64,000 nt of DNA from Streptomyces sp. NA04227 (GTDB lineage Bacteria > Actinomycetota > Actinomycetes > Streptomycetales > Streptomycetaceae). The stretch's first letter is position 1. Every line of letters starts with the position of its first letter. Positions 1 to 7,471 of the stretch are shown piece by piece. Made by a program: the position numbers and the translations under genes. The stretch spans positions 5,755,001 through 5,819,000 of the forward strand of contig NZ_CP054918.1 in NCBI RefSeq assembly GCF_013364195.1, in the 5' to 3' direction. Under the pieces are notes generated by a model. The model was not told where the DNA came from. It saw only the letters and a list, made by a program, of their open reading frames with translations, and did no database searches.

Positions 1-15
1 GGCGACAGGCACCAC

Positions 16-1299
16 ATGAGCACCGAACCGAAGGGCGGACGCAACGCCCAACTCAAGCACACCGGCCTACGCCCGGGCTGGACGACCGGCGCCTGCGCGA
101 CGGCGGCCACCACTGCCGCGTACACCGCCCTGCTCACCGGCGAGTTCCCCGACCCGGTGACGATCACCCTCCCCAAGGGCCAGACTCCCGCTTTCGCGCT
201 CGCTGTGGAGGAGATCGGGGCGCCGGGCGGGCCCGGTGAGCCCCGTGAACCCGGTGAACCCGGTGCGCCCGAGAAAACCACCGCGAAGACCGCCGATGGG
301 GCCGCCGATAAGGCCGCCGTTGGGGTCCCCGATAAGGCCGCCGAAGCGACCGGGGACGGCTTCGCCGAACCCGAGGGACCCGCAGGCAGCTTCGCCATGG
401 CCGGTGTGGTGAAGGACGCGGGGGACGATCCGGATGTGACGCACGGGGCGCTGGTACGGGCCACGGTGCGCCCCGGACCGGCCGGTTCGGGCGTTCACTT
501 CCGCGCGGGCCCCGGCGTGGGTACGGTCACCCGCCCCGGCCTCCCGCTCACCGTCGGCGAACCGGCGATCAACCCGGTGCCCCGGCAGATGATCCGTGAC
601 CACGTGGCCGAGGTGGCCCGGCGCCACGGCGGCACCGGCGACGTGATCGTGGAGATCTCCGTCGACCACGGCGAGGAGATCGCCCGCTCCACCTGGAACC
701 CCCGGCTCGGCATTCTCGGCGGCCTGTCGATCCTCGGCACGACGGGCATCGTGGTCCCGTACTCGTGCTCGGCGTGGATCGACTCCATCCGGCGCGGGGT
801 GGACGTGGCGCGCGCGGCGGGCCGTACCCATGTGGCCGGGTGCACGGGCTCGACCTCGGAGCGGACGGTGGTCGCGGTCCACGCGCTGCCCGAGGACGCA
901 CTCCTGGACATGGGCGACTTCGCGGGCGCCGTCCTGAAGTACATCCGCCGCCACCCGGTAGACCGTCTCACCCTCTGCGGCGGCTTCGCCAAACTCTCCA
1001 AACTGGCCGCGGGCCACCTCGACCTGCACTCCGCCCGCAGCCAGGTCGACAAGTCCTTCCTGGCCGACCTCGCTCGCAGCGGCGGCGCCGACGAGGCCCT
1101 TGCCTCCGAGGTGGCGACCGCCAACACAGGCCTTGCGGCACTGCAGTTGTGCACGGCGGCGGGGGTCCCGCTCGGTGACCTGGTGGCGGTGGCGGCACGC
1201 GATGAGGCGTTGGCGGTGCTGCGGGGGGCGCCGGTGGCGGTGGACGTGATCTGTATTGACCGGGCGGGGAACGTGGTGGGGAGGAGTGAGGTGGGGTGA
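16..1299 (+). CDS. cbiD: cobalt-precorrin-5B C1-methyltransferase CbiD
   Basis: This 427-aa protein is the anaerobic-type cobalamin pathway enzyme that methylates C1 of the corrin ring precursor. The N-terminus carries the family signature RPGWTTGACATAA, followed by ITLPKGQ. Further on, the family core VTRPGLPLTVGEPAINPVP, a glycine-rich GTTGIVVPYS stretch and LCGGFAKLSKLA are all visible. It is longer than the usual 350-380 aa because a Gly/Pro/Glu then Ala/Lys/Asp-rich insert occupies about residues 68-125, where most homologues have a short loop. The ATG start is 15 bases into the window, so the upstream region is missing. The partner genes cobL and cobM lie 3.4 kb away on the other strand. 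Identification is firm; the effect of the insert is unknown. Confidence 0.95.
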   Translation: MSTEPKGGRNAQLKHTGLRPGWTTGACATAATTAAYTALLTGEFPDPVTITLPKGQTPAFALAVEEIGAPGGPGEPREPGEPGAPEKTTAKTADGAADKAAVGVPDKAAEATGDGFAEPEGPAGSFAMAGVVKDAGDDPDVTHGALVRATVRPGPAGSGVHFRAGPGVGTVTRPGLPLTVGEPAINPVPRQMIRDHVAEVARRHGGTGDVIVEISVDHGEEIARSTWNPRLGILGGLSILGTTGIVVPYSCSAWIDSIRRGVDVARAAGRTHVAGCTGSTSERTVVAVHALPEDALLDMGDFAGAVLKYIRRHPVDRLTLCGGFAKLSKLAAGHLDLHSARSQVDKSFLADLARSGGADEALASEVATANTGLAALQLCTAAGVPLGDLVAVAARDEALAVLRGAPVAVDVICIDRAGNVVGRSEVG

Positions 1300-1352
1300 G
1301 CCAGAGTGCTGCGAGGGGCCGAGCCCGAGCAGACCGAACCGTTGACCGCCCT

Positions 1353-1670
1353 TCACACACCGGTTCTCCAACGCACCGCCGACACGAGCGCCAATACCAG
1401 TGGCAGCACCAGCCATCCCCACCCCATGACCTGCCGCACTGAGCGAAGCGACCACAGTGCCACCGCCAGGCCCGAAGCGCCGATGGAGAATACGCACCCC
1501 AATTCGATCGCCGCGTATGCCTCGTCGTCCCACGAGCCTGACGGACGGATCATCACGGCGAACCAACAGAAGAACGCGGAGATGAGCGTAAGCAGGACGA
1601 GAGGAACGGCGAGGACCATCTGAAGGCACCCGCGATCATCGTCCGGGTTGTAGTACGGACCGTGCGTCAA
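1353..1670 (-). CDS. small hypothetical membrane protein
   Basis: A 105-aa protein with about three hydrophobic segments: LAVPLVLLTLISAFFCWFAV, then one around ELGCVFSIGASGLAVALW, then VLPLVLALVSAV near the C-terminus. A short polar N-terminus (YYNPDDDRG) precedes the first helix. The start is uncertain: the longest reading begins with TTG at 1670 and an in-frame ATG lies at 1619 directly before the first helix. I do not recognise a family. It lies in the lineage-specific insert between cbiD and cobM. Confidence 0.5.
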   Translation of the reverse strand: MTHGPYYNPDDDRGCLQMVLAVPLVLLTLISAFFCWFAVMIRPSGSWDDEAYAAIELGCVFSIGASGLAVALWSLRSVRQVMGWGWLVLPLVLALVSAVRWRTGV

Positions 1671-1691
1671 CGCAACGCCTACCTCGCCTCG

Positions 1692-2038
1692 TCAGAGTTG
1701 TTCATGAAGCCCCGCCCGTGCATCAAGCGGGGCGCCGTGCGCCTGCAGCCCGATCCGGCGAATCGCCTCAAGTGGATAGGGAGTTGCCTGGCTCTCCTGC
1801 CGAAATCGGCGAGAGAACTCTCCCATCACCGCGGCGAGGGGCCCGTATCGGACGAAGAGTTCCGTGATCTCCGCGGGAATGTCCTTGGGTGATCTCCCCT
1901 GGGCACAGTCCCGCAAAAACGCCTCACGCTCCTGCGGCTCGTACCCGTACAGGACGACACGGCCAGCCATTTCACCAGATGCGTGACGGTGTAGTGCCGG
2001 GCGTAGGTGCGGTGCCGCAATAATCCGACAGTCGATCC
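1692..2038 (-). pseudogene. truncated, frameshifted copy of the kinase-like gene at 2592-3698
   Basis: The minus-strand translation matches only the last third of the kinase-like protein encoded 0.6 kb away. One frame gives YTVTHLVKWLAV (intact copy YTATHLVNWLAV). A second frame then gives YEPQEREAFLRDCAQG and VMGEFSRRFRQES, almost identical to the intact protein. The frame switch coincides with two extra bases in the segment encoding WLAV. No kinase core is present upstream, and the tail after YPLEAI is unrelated. I read this as a partial duplication that has decayed, so it should not be annotated as an active gene. Confidence 0.8.
1762..2017. repeat. direct repeat copy A (pairs with 2632-2885)
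   Basis: The sequence beginning ATCGCCTCAAGTGGATAGGG recurs at 2632 in the same orientation and stays recognisably similar for about 255 bp with scattered substitutions and one 2-base indel. This copy underlies the kinase pseudogene. Confidence 0.85.
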
Positions 2039-2101
2039 GCCAGACCAAGGACGCGAAGGCACCCGCTCCGACGTCACTCGCGACCACGACTAGGAGAACC
2101 A

Positions 2102-2605
2102 GTGAAGACCAAACATGGTGCCCGCCTCGTCGCACCCTTGGCAATCACCCTGCTGCTGTCCGCATGCTCCAGTCTGGAACCGGACGGTCAAATCAAACAG
2201 GGGCGCGACTGGCACTGGCACCCGAAGGCGGGCGCGGCCGAGACGTCCGCATTCATGAAGGTGACGGTCCCCAAGGACGCCACCGAGACCAAGGGGGCCA
2301 TCCAGGTCAACCCGCGCGAAGACACTTATTTCCTCTCGTTCGTCACCAGCGAGGCGAACGCGGAGAAAATCGCAGAAGACCTGCACTTCGAAGACCCTTT
2401 GAAGGCGGACCAACGCGGCTTCAACGCGCAGGGAAGACCCTTCGGCCACCTCGGGCTGCCCGAACCACAGACGGTGAAGGGCGCACGCTACGCGGGTGTG
2501 TCCCCGGCGGACGTGAATGACCACCGCCGCAAGATCCGGTGGATCGAGATCTACGTGCAGACACTCAAAGCCGAGCGGGCAAGGGTGTATCTCACGGCGT
2601 GGTGA
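2102..2605 (+). CDS. putative lipoprotein, unknown function
   Basis: A 167-aa protein starting with GTG behind a clear AGGAGA ribosome site at about 2092. The N-terminus is a lipoprotein signal: positive MKTKHGAR, a hydrophobic stretch, then lipobox LLSAC. The mature part is hydrophilic and I do not recognise the family; WHWHP near the start and IRWIEIYVQTL near the end are the most distinctive segments. It is bracketed by the two copies of the kinase-tail direct repeat, and its 3' end overlaps the convergent kinase-like gene by 14 bp. It is presumably anchored on the outer face of the membrane. Confidence 0.75.
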   Translation: MKTKHGARLVAPLAITLLLSACSSLEPDGQIKQGRDWHWHPKAGAAETSAFMKVTVPKDATETKGAIQVNPREDTYFLSFVTSEANAEKIAEDLHFEDPLKADQRGFNAQGRPFGHLGLPEPQTVKGARYAGVSPADVNDHRRKIRWIEIYVQTLKAERARVYLTAW

Positions 2606-3698
2606 AGCGAGGACGGCTACGGGCGCGGGGCATCGCCTCAAGTGGATAGGGAGTTGCCCGGCTCTCCTGCCGAAACCGGCGAGAGAACTCCCCCATCACC
2701 GCCGCCACGGGCGCGTACCGAAGGATGACTGCCGCAATTTCCGCGGGAATGTCCTCCGGCATTCTCCCCTGGGCACAGTCCCGCACAAACGCCTCGCGCT
2801 CCTGCGGCCCGTACCCGTACAGGGCGACGGCCAGCCAGTTCACCAGATGTGTGGCGGTGTAGCACCGGTCGTAGGTGCAGTGCCGGTCGTAGAAGTCCGC
2901 CTCGTTTTCGGTGAGTTCGAAGCGGGAGGAGAGGGCGAGGCCGTAGTCGGCGAAGTAGAGCCGACGGCCGTCGGTCAGGATGTTCTGGAAGTGGGCGTCG
3001 AAATGCAGCAGCCCACGGGAGTTCATGAACGAGACTCCGGCTTTCAGCTCCTTGTCGGCCATCGCGCAGGCCCGCTCGGCCGCCGCGCCGCCACCACCAT
3101 CCGCATCCCCGGCACCGGCACCGATCCGGGCGCCCAGCCAGTCGTGCAGGTTCTGCGGGATGTACTCCAGGAACAGCAGGAGGCTCGCCGAGGACTGCTG
3201 GAGGGCCTCGATGCGGTGGCGAATTCCCGATCCGCCTCCCCAGTAGGCGACGGCTCGTTCCACGTCGGACAGTTCCTCGGGAAGCGGCCGACCGGAGTCC
3301 GGCAGCACCCGCCAGTGGTGCATCAGCGGAAATCCCTCGCAGTCTCCCGCGATCACCCAGTTCGTCGTCATGGTGTGCACGGCCAGCTCTCGCCAGGCTC
3401 CGAACCCAGGGCCGCCGATACTGCCGATCCCGTACTGACAGAAGACCGGCAGCCCGAACACGTTCGCCGTGGAGTGCACGTTCTCCGGCCGTCGCTCCAG
3501 ATCGGTCAGGCGTACCTGCTTGACGAAGACCGGTGTTCCGTCGACGTCCAGCAGTCGTGTCTCCCCGCCGATGCCGGAACCGATCGGTGGGGCGGCGTCG
3601 AGCAGCTCGCGCAGTCTGCGGTCACCGCACAGCGCCAGCGAGGAGGAAACGGCACCGTGGGCGGCCAGCCGAGCGCCGCGAGACATGTCGGGGCTCAT
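2592..3698 (-). CDS. protein kinase-like phosphotransferase
   Basis: A 368-aa cytosolic protein with an ATG start 6-7 bases after GGAGGAG. The N-lobe contains TPVFVKQVRLTDLE, consistent with a kinase-type lysine. The catalytic loop reads LLHFDAHFQNIL at about residue 230, with the HxD...N pattern of aminoglycoside-phosphotransferase and protein-kinase folds. FADYGLA follows about 20 residues later in place of DFG. An Ala/Gly/Asp-rich loop interrupts the centre. The substrate is not evident. The gene's tail has been duplicated at 1692-2038. It is tail-to-tail with the lipoprotein gene. Confidence 0.8.
   Translation of the reverse strand: MSPDMSRGARLAAHGAVSSSLALCGDRRLRELLDAAPPIGSGIGGETRLLDVDGTPVFVKQVRLTDLERRPENVHSTANVFGLPVFCQYGIGSIGGPGFGAWRELAVHTMTTNWVIAGDCEGFPLMHHWRVLPDSGRPLPEELSDVERAVAYWGGGSGIRHRIEALQQSSASLLLFLEYIPQNLHDWLGARIGAGAGDADGGGGAAAERACAMADKELKAGVSFMNSRGLLHFDAHFQNILTDGRRLYFADYGLALSSRFELTENEADFYDRHCTYDRCYTATHLVNWLAVALYGYGPQEREAFVRDCAQGRMPEDIPAEIAAVILRYAPVAAVMGEFSRRFRQESRATPYPLEAMPRARSRPRFTTP
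2632..2885. repeat. direct repeat copy B (intact gene side)
   Basis: This partner of the repeat at 1762-2017 lies inside the 3' part of the intact kinase-like gene. The offset is 870 bp, shrinking to 868 after the indel. The two copies flank the lipoprotein gene. Confidence 0.85.
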
Positions 3699-3760
3699 CA
3701 GCTACTCCTCCGACGGTCGACTGCTCGGCCCGGAAAGCCGAGCCACCGTGGACCGGGCGG

Positions 3761-4510
3761 TCACACCTCCGCCACGAGCAACCGATAACCCACATCGAAG
3801 CTGTCCAGAGCGAGCAACTCGGCATGGCGTTGCTCCCAACGGCCGGTCGCCAGGTCGTCCTTGAGCGCTGCCAGGCCAGAGGCAAGGACCTGATCCCCGA
3901 GCTGCGCGAGCATGGAAATCCCCGCGCGCACTTCGGGGTCGAGGTAGGCCTGCGGGCGGCGCCAGAACGCCGCGCCGAATCCGTCCGTGCAGTCGTGCGG
4001 GACGGGGACGGGCTCCTGGCGGGCCCCGCCGAGCAGGGCGGCCAGCCGGTCCATCGGGACCGCGCGAGTGTCGTCGAAGGCGGCGGCCTGGGGAAAGTAG
4101 TCGCGAATGAGCCAGAACCGCTCGCGGAAGAGCTCCTGGTCCCACGTCAGGACGACGACGCGGCGGCGGGCCACCCGGCGGAGTTCGGCGATTCCGGCGG
4201 CCAGGTCGGTCCAGTGGTGCACGGTCAGAATCGCCATGACGGCGTCGGCCGCGTTGTCGCCCACCGGAAGGTGTTCGGCGACAGCGCTCACCGCGGGCGC
4301 TGCCAGGGGCGGGCGTTGAGCGATCATGACCTGGCTCGGCTCGACCGCGAGGACGGTACGCGGAGACTCGGGCTCGTACGAACCGGCACCCGCGCCGACG
4401 TTGATCACGTCCCGGGCATCCCCGAGCGCGGCGTGGATCTGCGCGGCGATGCGGGCATCAGAGCGGCGGGTCTGCCCGTAGGTGGTACCGATCGTGTCGT
4501 AGACGGCCAT
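3761..4510 (-). CDS. class I SAM-dependent methyltransferase
   Basis: A 249-aa protein read from the ATG giving MAVYDTIGTTYGQTR; a longer in-frame reading to 4645 is possible but its N-terminus is not family-like. The SAM-binding glycine motif is VINVGAGAGSYEP, followed by an acidic strand end (LAVEPS) and AEHLPVGDNAADAVMAILTVHHW, the usual post-motif II and III segments of UbiE/COQ5-like enzymes. The substrate is unknown. It is lineage-specific cargo within the split cobalamin region, separated from the kinase-like gene by 62 bp. Confidence 0.85.
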   Translation of the reverse strand: MAVYDTIGTTYGQTRRSDARIAAQIHAALGDARDVINVGAGAGSYEPESPRTVLAVEPSQVMIAQRPPLAAPAVSAVAEHLPVGDNAADAVMAILTVHHWTDLAAGIAELRRVARRRVVVLTWDQELFRERFWLIRDYFPQAAAFDDTRAVPMDRLAALLGGARQEPVPVPHDCTDGFGAAFWRRPQAYLDPEVRAGISMLAQLGDQVLASGLAALKDDLATGRWEQRHAELLALDSFDVGYRLLVAEV

Positions 4511-4687
4511 GCCCGTCAGTATCCGGATCCGCACGAACGCGAGTGGCGAAACCTGGGAACTCGATGTCCCTCGAAGGGCCATGCCCCCGGAAGGATAAGC
4601 GCTTACAGCTGGACACTCGGGGTTACTTCCGCACCGACCGATCAACCGCCGTCGAGCCAGTCCGCGCCCGCTACCCGTCCACGCACC

Positions 4688-5437
4688 TCAGCAGTCGTGC
4701 CGCTCCCGCCCCGGCGAGTACAGGTGGCTGTCCCCGAACTGCTCTGCCCCCAGCGTCCGTCCGACGATGATGACCGCCGTGCGGACCACCCCGGCCGCCT
4801 TCACCTGGTCGGCGATGTCGGCCAGGGTGCCGCGCAGGACGAGTTCGTCGGGGCGGCTGGCCATGGCGACGACGGCGGCCGGGCAGTCGGCGCCGTAGTG
4901 CGGCAGCAGCTCGGAGACGACGCGGTCCGCGTAGCGGGCGGCCAGGTGCAGGACGAGGAGGGCGCCGCTGCGGCCGAGGGTGGCGAGGTCCTCGCCCTCG
5001 GGCATCGCGGTGGCCTGCTGGGCGATACGGGTCAGGATGACGGTCTGGCCGACCGTGGGTACGGTCAGTTCACGCTTGAGCGCGGCCGCCGCGGCTGCGA
5101 ACGCGGGTACCCCGGGCACCACTTCGTACGGCACGCCCGCCCTGTCGAGCCGCCGCATCTGCTCGGCCACCGCGCTGAACACGGACGGGTCGCCCGAGTG
5201 CAGGCGCGCGACGTCGTGCCCGGCCCGGTGCGCGCTCACCAACTCCTCGGTGATCTGGTCCAGATCGAGCTGCGCGGTGTCCACGAGCCGGGCGTCCGGC
5301 GGGCATTCGGCGAGCAGCTCCTTCGGAACCAGGCTGCCCGCGTACAGGCAGACCGGGCAGGACGCGAGGGTGCGGGCGCCGCGCACGGTGATCAGGTCGG
5401 CGGCGCCGGGGCCCGCACCGATGAAGTACACGGTCAT
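4688..5437 (-). CDS. cobM: precorrin-4 C11-methyltransferase CobM/CbiF
   Basis: A 249-aa tetrapyrrole methylase that adds a methyl group at C11 of the corrin precursor using SAM. The start MTVYFIGAGPGAADLITVRG is the family's N-terminal SAM-fold signature. CLYAGSLVP, ARLHSGDPSVFSA and YEVVPGVPAFAAAAA follow in the expected order, with VILTRIAQQ and IIVGRTLG toward the end. It overlaps cobL by the four bases ATGA, so the two are translationally coupled. Confidence 0.95.
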   Translation of the reverse strand: MTVYFIGAGPGAADLITVRGARTLASCPVCLYAGSLVPKELLAECPPDARLVDTAQLDLDQITEELVSAHRAGHDVARLHSGDPSVFSAVAEQMRRLDRAGVPYEVVPGVPAFAAAAAALKRELTVPTVGQTVILTRIAQQATAMPEGEDLATLGRSGALLVLHLAARYADRVVSELLPHYGADCPAAVVAMASRPDELVLRGTLADIADQVKAAGVVRTAVIIVGRTLGAEQFGDSHLYSPGRERHDC

Positions 5438-6834
5438 CTCGCTGCTCCTGAAGGGGAGTTGGGGTTCGCGGAGTTCGCGGGGTTTTCGGAGTTGTCGGGG
5501 TTCGCGGAGTTCTCCGGGTTCGCGGAGCTCTCGAAGCTCTCGAAGCTCTCGACGGGTTTCTGTACGGACCACTGGGTGACCGGCATTGCCTGCCGCCAGC
5601 CGGTGAAGCCGCCCACCGGTACGGCCTGGGCGACGGCGAGCCGCACCAGTTCGCCGCCGTGGCGCCGGTACCAGTCGGCGAGCAACGCCTCGGACTCCAG
5701 GGTCACGGTGTTGGCGACCAGGCGGCCGCCCGCCGGCAGCGCCGCCCAGCAGGCGTCGAGCAGACCGGGTGCGGTCAGGCCGCCGCCGATGAACACCGCG
5801 TCGGGCGGGGTGAGTTGAGGGTCCAGCTCGCTCAGGGCGGCCGGGGCGGCTCCGGTGACGACGTGCAGTGCGGGCACACCGAGGCATTCCGCGTTGCGGC
5901 GGATGCGGGCGGCGCGCTCCGGGTCCCGTTCGACGGTGACCGCCCGGCAGGAGGGATGCGTACGCATCCACTCGACGCCGATCGAGCCCGACCCCCCGCC
6001 GATGTCCCAGAGGAGTTCCCCGGGCGCGGGCGCGAGGGCCGCGAGCGTGGCGGCGCGGACATGGCGCTTGGTGAGCTGCCCGTCGTTCTCGTACGCCTCG
6101 TCGGGCAGTCCGGGAACGGCCCCGAGCCGCAGCGCGCCGGGCGCCCGTACGCACTCCACCGCGACGACGTTGAGCGCGTCCCCGGGCGACTGCCGCCACT
6201 CCTCGGCCGGGGCCCAGGCGGTGATCCGCTCCCCCGCTCCGCCGAGTTGTTCCAGTACGCGCATCCGGCTGGGCCCGTAGCCCCGGTCCCGGAGCAGTCC
6301 GGCGATCTCGGCCGGGGTCCCGCTGCCCGCACTGAGTACGAGGACGCGCCGCCCGTGGTGCAGGGCGGCCGCGAGACGTGCGAGCGGGCGGCCGACCAGG
6401 GTCACGACCTCGGTGTCCTCGACGGGCCAGCCGAGTCGGGCACAGGCGTAGGAGACGGAGGACGGGTGCGGGAGCACGGTCAGTGGCCAGGTGCTCGCCG
6501 TTTCGGGCCCGTGCCCGTAGGTCTCCGTCACGACCTCGGCGAGGGTGCGTCCGATCCCGTGGAAGAAGGGGTCGCCGCTGGCGAGAACCGCGATCCGGCG
6601 GCCTGCGTGAGTGGCCAGGAGCCCCGGCACGGCGGGCCTCAGCGGGGACGGCCACGGTACGCGCTCGCCCGCGCATTCGGCGGGCAGCAGCGCGAGTTGG
6701 CGCGGTCCGGCGATCAGTACCTCTGCGGCGCGGAGTTCGGCGCGCGACCGCTCGGTGAGACCGTCCCAACCGTCGGCACCGATCCCGACGACGCTCAGGT
6801 ACGGGGGCGTGGACGGCGGTGGTGCGGGGCTCAC
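5434..6834 (-). CDS. cobL: precorrin-6Y C5,15-methyltransferase (decarboxylating) CobL (CbiE-CbiT fusion)
   Basis: A 466-aa bifunctional enzyme. The N-terminal CbiE domain starts at LSVVGIGADGWDGL and includes VLASGDPFFHGIGRTL; it belongs to the tetrapyrrole methylase fold. The C-terminal CbiT domain has the methyltransferase motif LLWDIGGGSGSIGVEW and FIGGGLTAPGLLD. I chose GTG at 6834, which has GAGGA 7-8 bases upstream; the open frame extends upstream to 7101 but without family sequence. The last roughly 40 residues are a repetitive Asn/Pro/Ser/Glu/Phe tail outside the CbiT fold. It is followed at once by cobM. Confidence 0.95.
   Translation of the reverse strand: MSPAPPPSTPPYLSVVGIGADGWDGLTERSRAELRAAEVLIAGPRQLALLPAECAGERVPWPSPLRPAVPGLLATHAGRRIAVLASGDPFFHGIGRTLAEVVTETYGHGPETASTWPLTVLPHPSSVSYACARLGWPVEDTEVVTLVGRPLARLAAALHHGRRVLVLSAGSGTPAEIAGLLRDRGYGPSRMRVLEQLGGAGERITAWAPAEEWRQSPGDALNVVAVECVRAPGALRLGAVPGLPDEAYENDGQLTKRHVRAATLAALAPAPGELLWDIGGGSGSIGVEWMRTHPSCRAVTVERDPERAARIRRNAECLGVPALHVVTGAAPAALSELDPQLTPPDAVFIGGGLTAPGLLDACWAALPAGGRLVANTVTLESEALLADWYRRHGGELVRLAVAQAVPVGGFTGWRQAMPVTQWSVQKPVESFESFESSANPENSANPDNSENPANSANPNSPSGAAR
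5447..5557. repeat. imperfect short tandem repeats in cobL tail
   Basis: On the plus strand, units like GGGTTCGCGGAGTT and GAAGCTCTC recur back to back with small variations. They encode the ANPEN/ANPDN/ENPAN and FESFES repeats of the CobL C-terminus. Confidence 0.85.
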
Positions 6835-7031
6835 GGGAGTTCCTCGGGGACGGGGCGGGGCAGCGGGCCGGGCGGGGCCGGTGGGGAACTTTACTGGTCG
6901 TGGACCCGCGGTGGGGTGGATGGGCAGGGCGCGATGGGTCACAAACCGCAGGGCAGGATCCGCAAGTGAGGGTGTCGGGCGGATGGCGCGCGGCCCCGGA
7001 CGCGCGCGGAGTGCGACGGCCTCGCGGCTCC

Positions 7032-7037
7032 TAGACT
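7032..7037 (+). promoter_or_regulatory. -10 box of a likely leaderless promoter
   Basis: TAGACT ends eight bases before the GTG at 7046, with no ribosome site between. This is the arrangement of leaderless actinobacterial transcripts. Confidence 0.5.
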
Positions 7038-7045
7038 CACGGCCC

Positions 7046-7267
7046 GTGAACCAGATCAAATGCACCCAGTGCGGAACCATAGGACTGGAACCGGGCTTCA
7101 TCGAGGACGCCGGTCAGGGCGCGTACGGATACGCACGCTGGATCGCGGGCCCTCTGGAACGCGGCATCTTCGGCGGGGCCAAGCGGCTCGGCCGCCCCCG
7201 GCTGCGCATCGACAGCTTCCGTTGCCCCCACTGCGGCCACCTGGAACTCTTCGCACAGCCCGAGTGA
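7046..7267 (+). CDS. small zinc-ribbon protein
   Basis: A 73-aa protein with two CxxC knuckles: KCTQCG at residues 5-10 and FRCPHCGH at 59-65. Together they form a four-cysteine zinc ribbon around a Gly/Arg-rich middle (YARWIAGPLERGIFGGAKRLG). The GTG start is supported by the -10 box immediately upstream and by the first cysteine pair following at once. The function is unknown; a nucleic-acid or protein-binding adaptor is plausible. It is divergent from cobL with 211 bp between them. Confidence 0.75.
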   Translation: MNQIKCTQCGTIGLEPGFIEDAGQGAYGYARWIAGPLERGIFGGAKRLGRPRLRIDSFRCPHCGHLELFAQPE

Positions 7268-7372
7268 GTCGCGGCGGGCAGTGCCCCATCCCGCTGCCGC
7301 CCGTCGCCCTCGCCGCACCACATCAACCGGCCAGAGATCGGTGCACTTCAACACCCCTTCCTGTCCCACCCG

Positions 7373-7433
7373 TTGACGCTCCCCCTCGCCTCCGATAGGA
7401 ACGCACCGCTCCACCTTCCTGACAACGCTGTCA
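7373..7433 (+). promoter_or_regulatory. candidate promoter and LacI-type operator of the GH85 gene
   Basis: TTGACG at 7373-7378 is followed 17 bases later by TAGGAA, a weak -35/-10 pair. Downstream, TGACAACGCTGTCA at 7420-7433 is a 14-bp near-perfect palindrome (one mismatched pair) with the central CG typical of LacI-family operators. It sits about 40 bp before the ATG at 7472, where it could block transcription. Confidence 0.5.
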
Positions 7434-7471
7434 AACGCCCGGCCGTCGCGGGCACCGAAGGAGACGCATCG

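Noticed and set aside
6835..7045. Cobalamin riboswitch upstream of cobL
   Set aside because: I searched by eye for the B12-box and the usual paired elements on the minus strand and saw none. The true 5' region of cbiD is outside the window.
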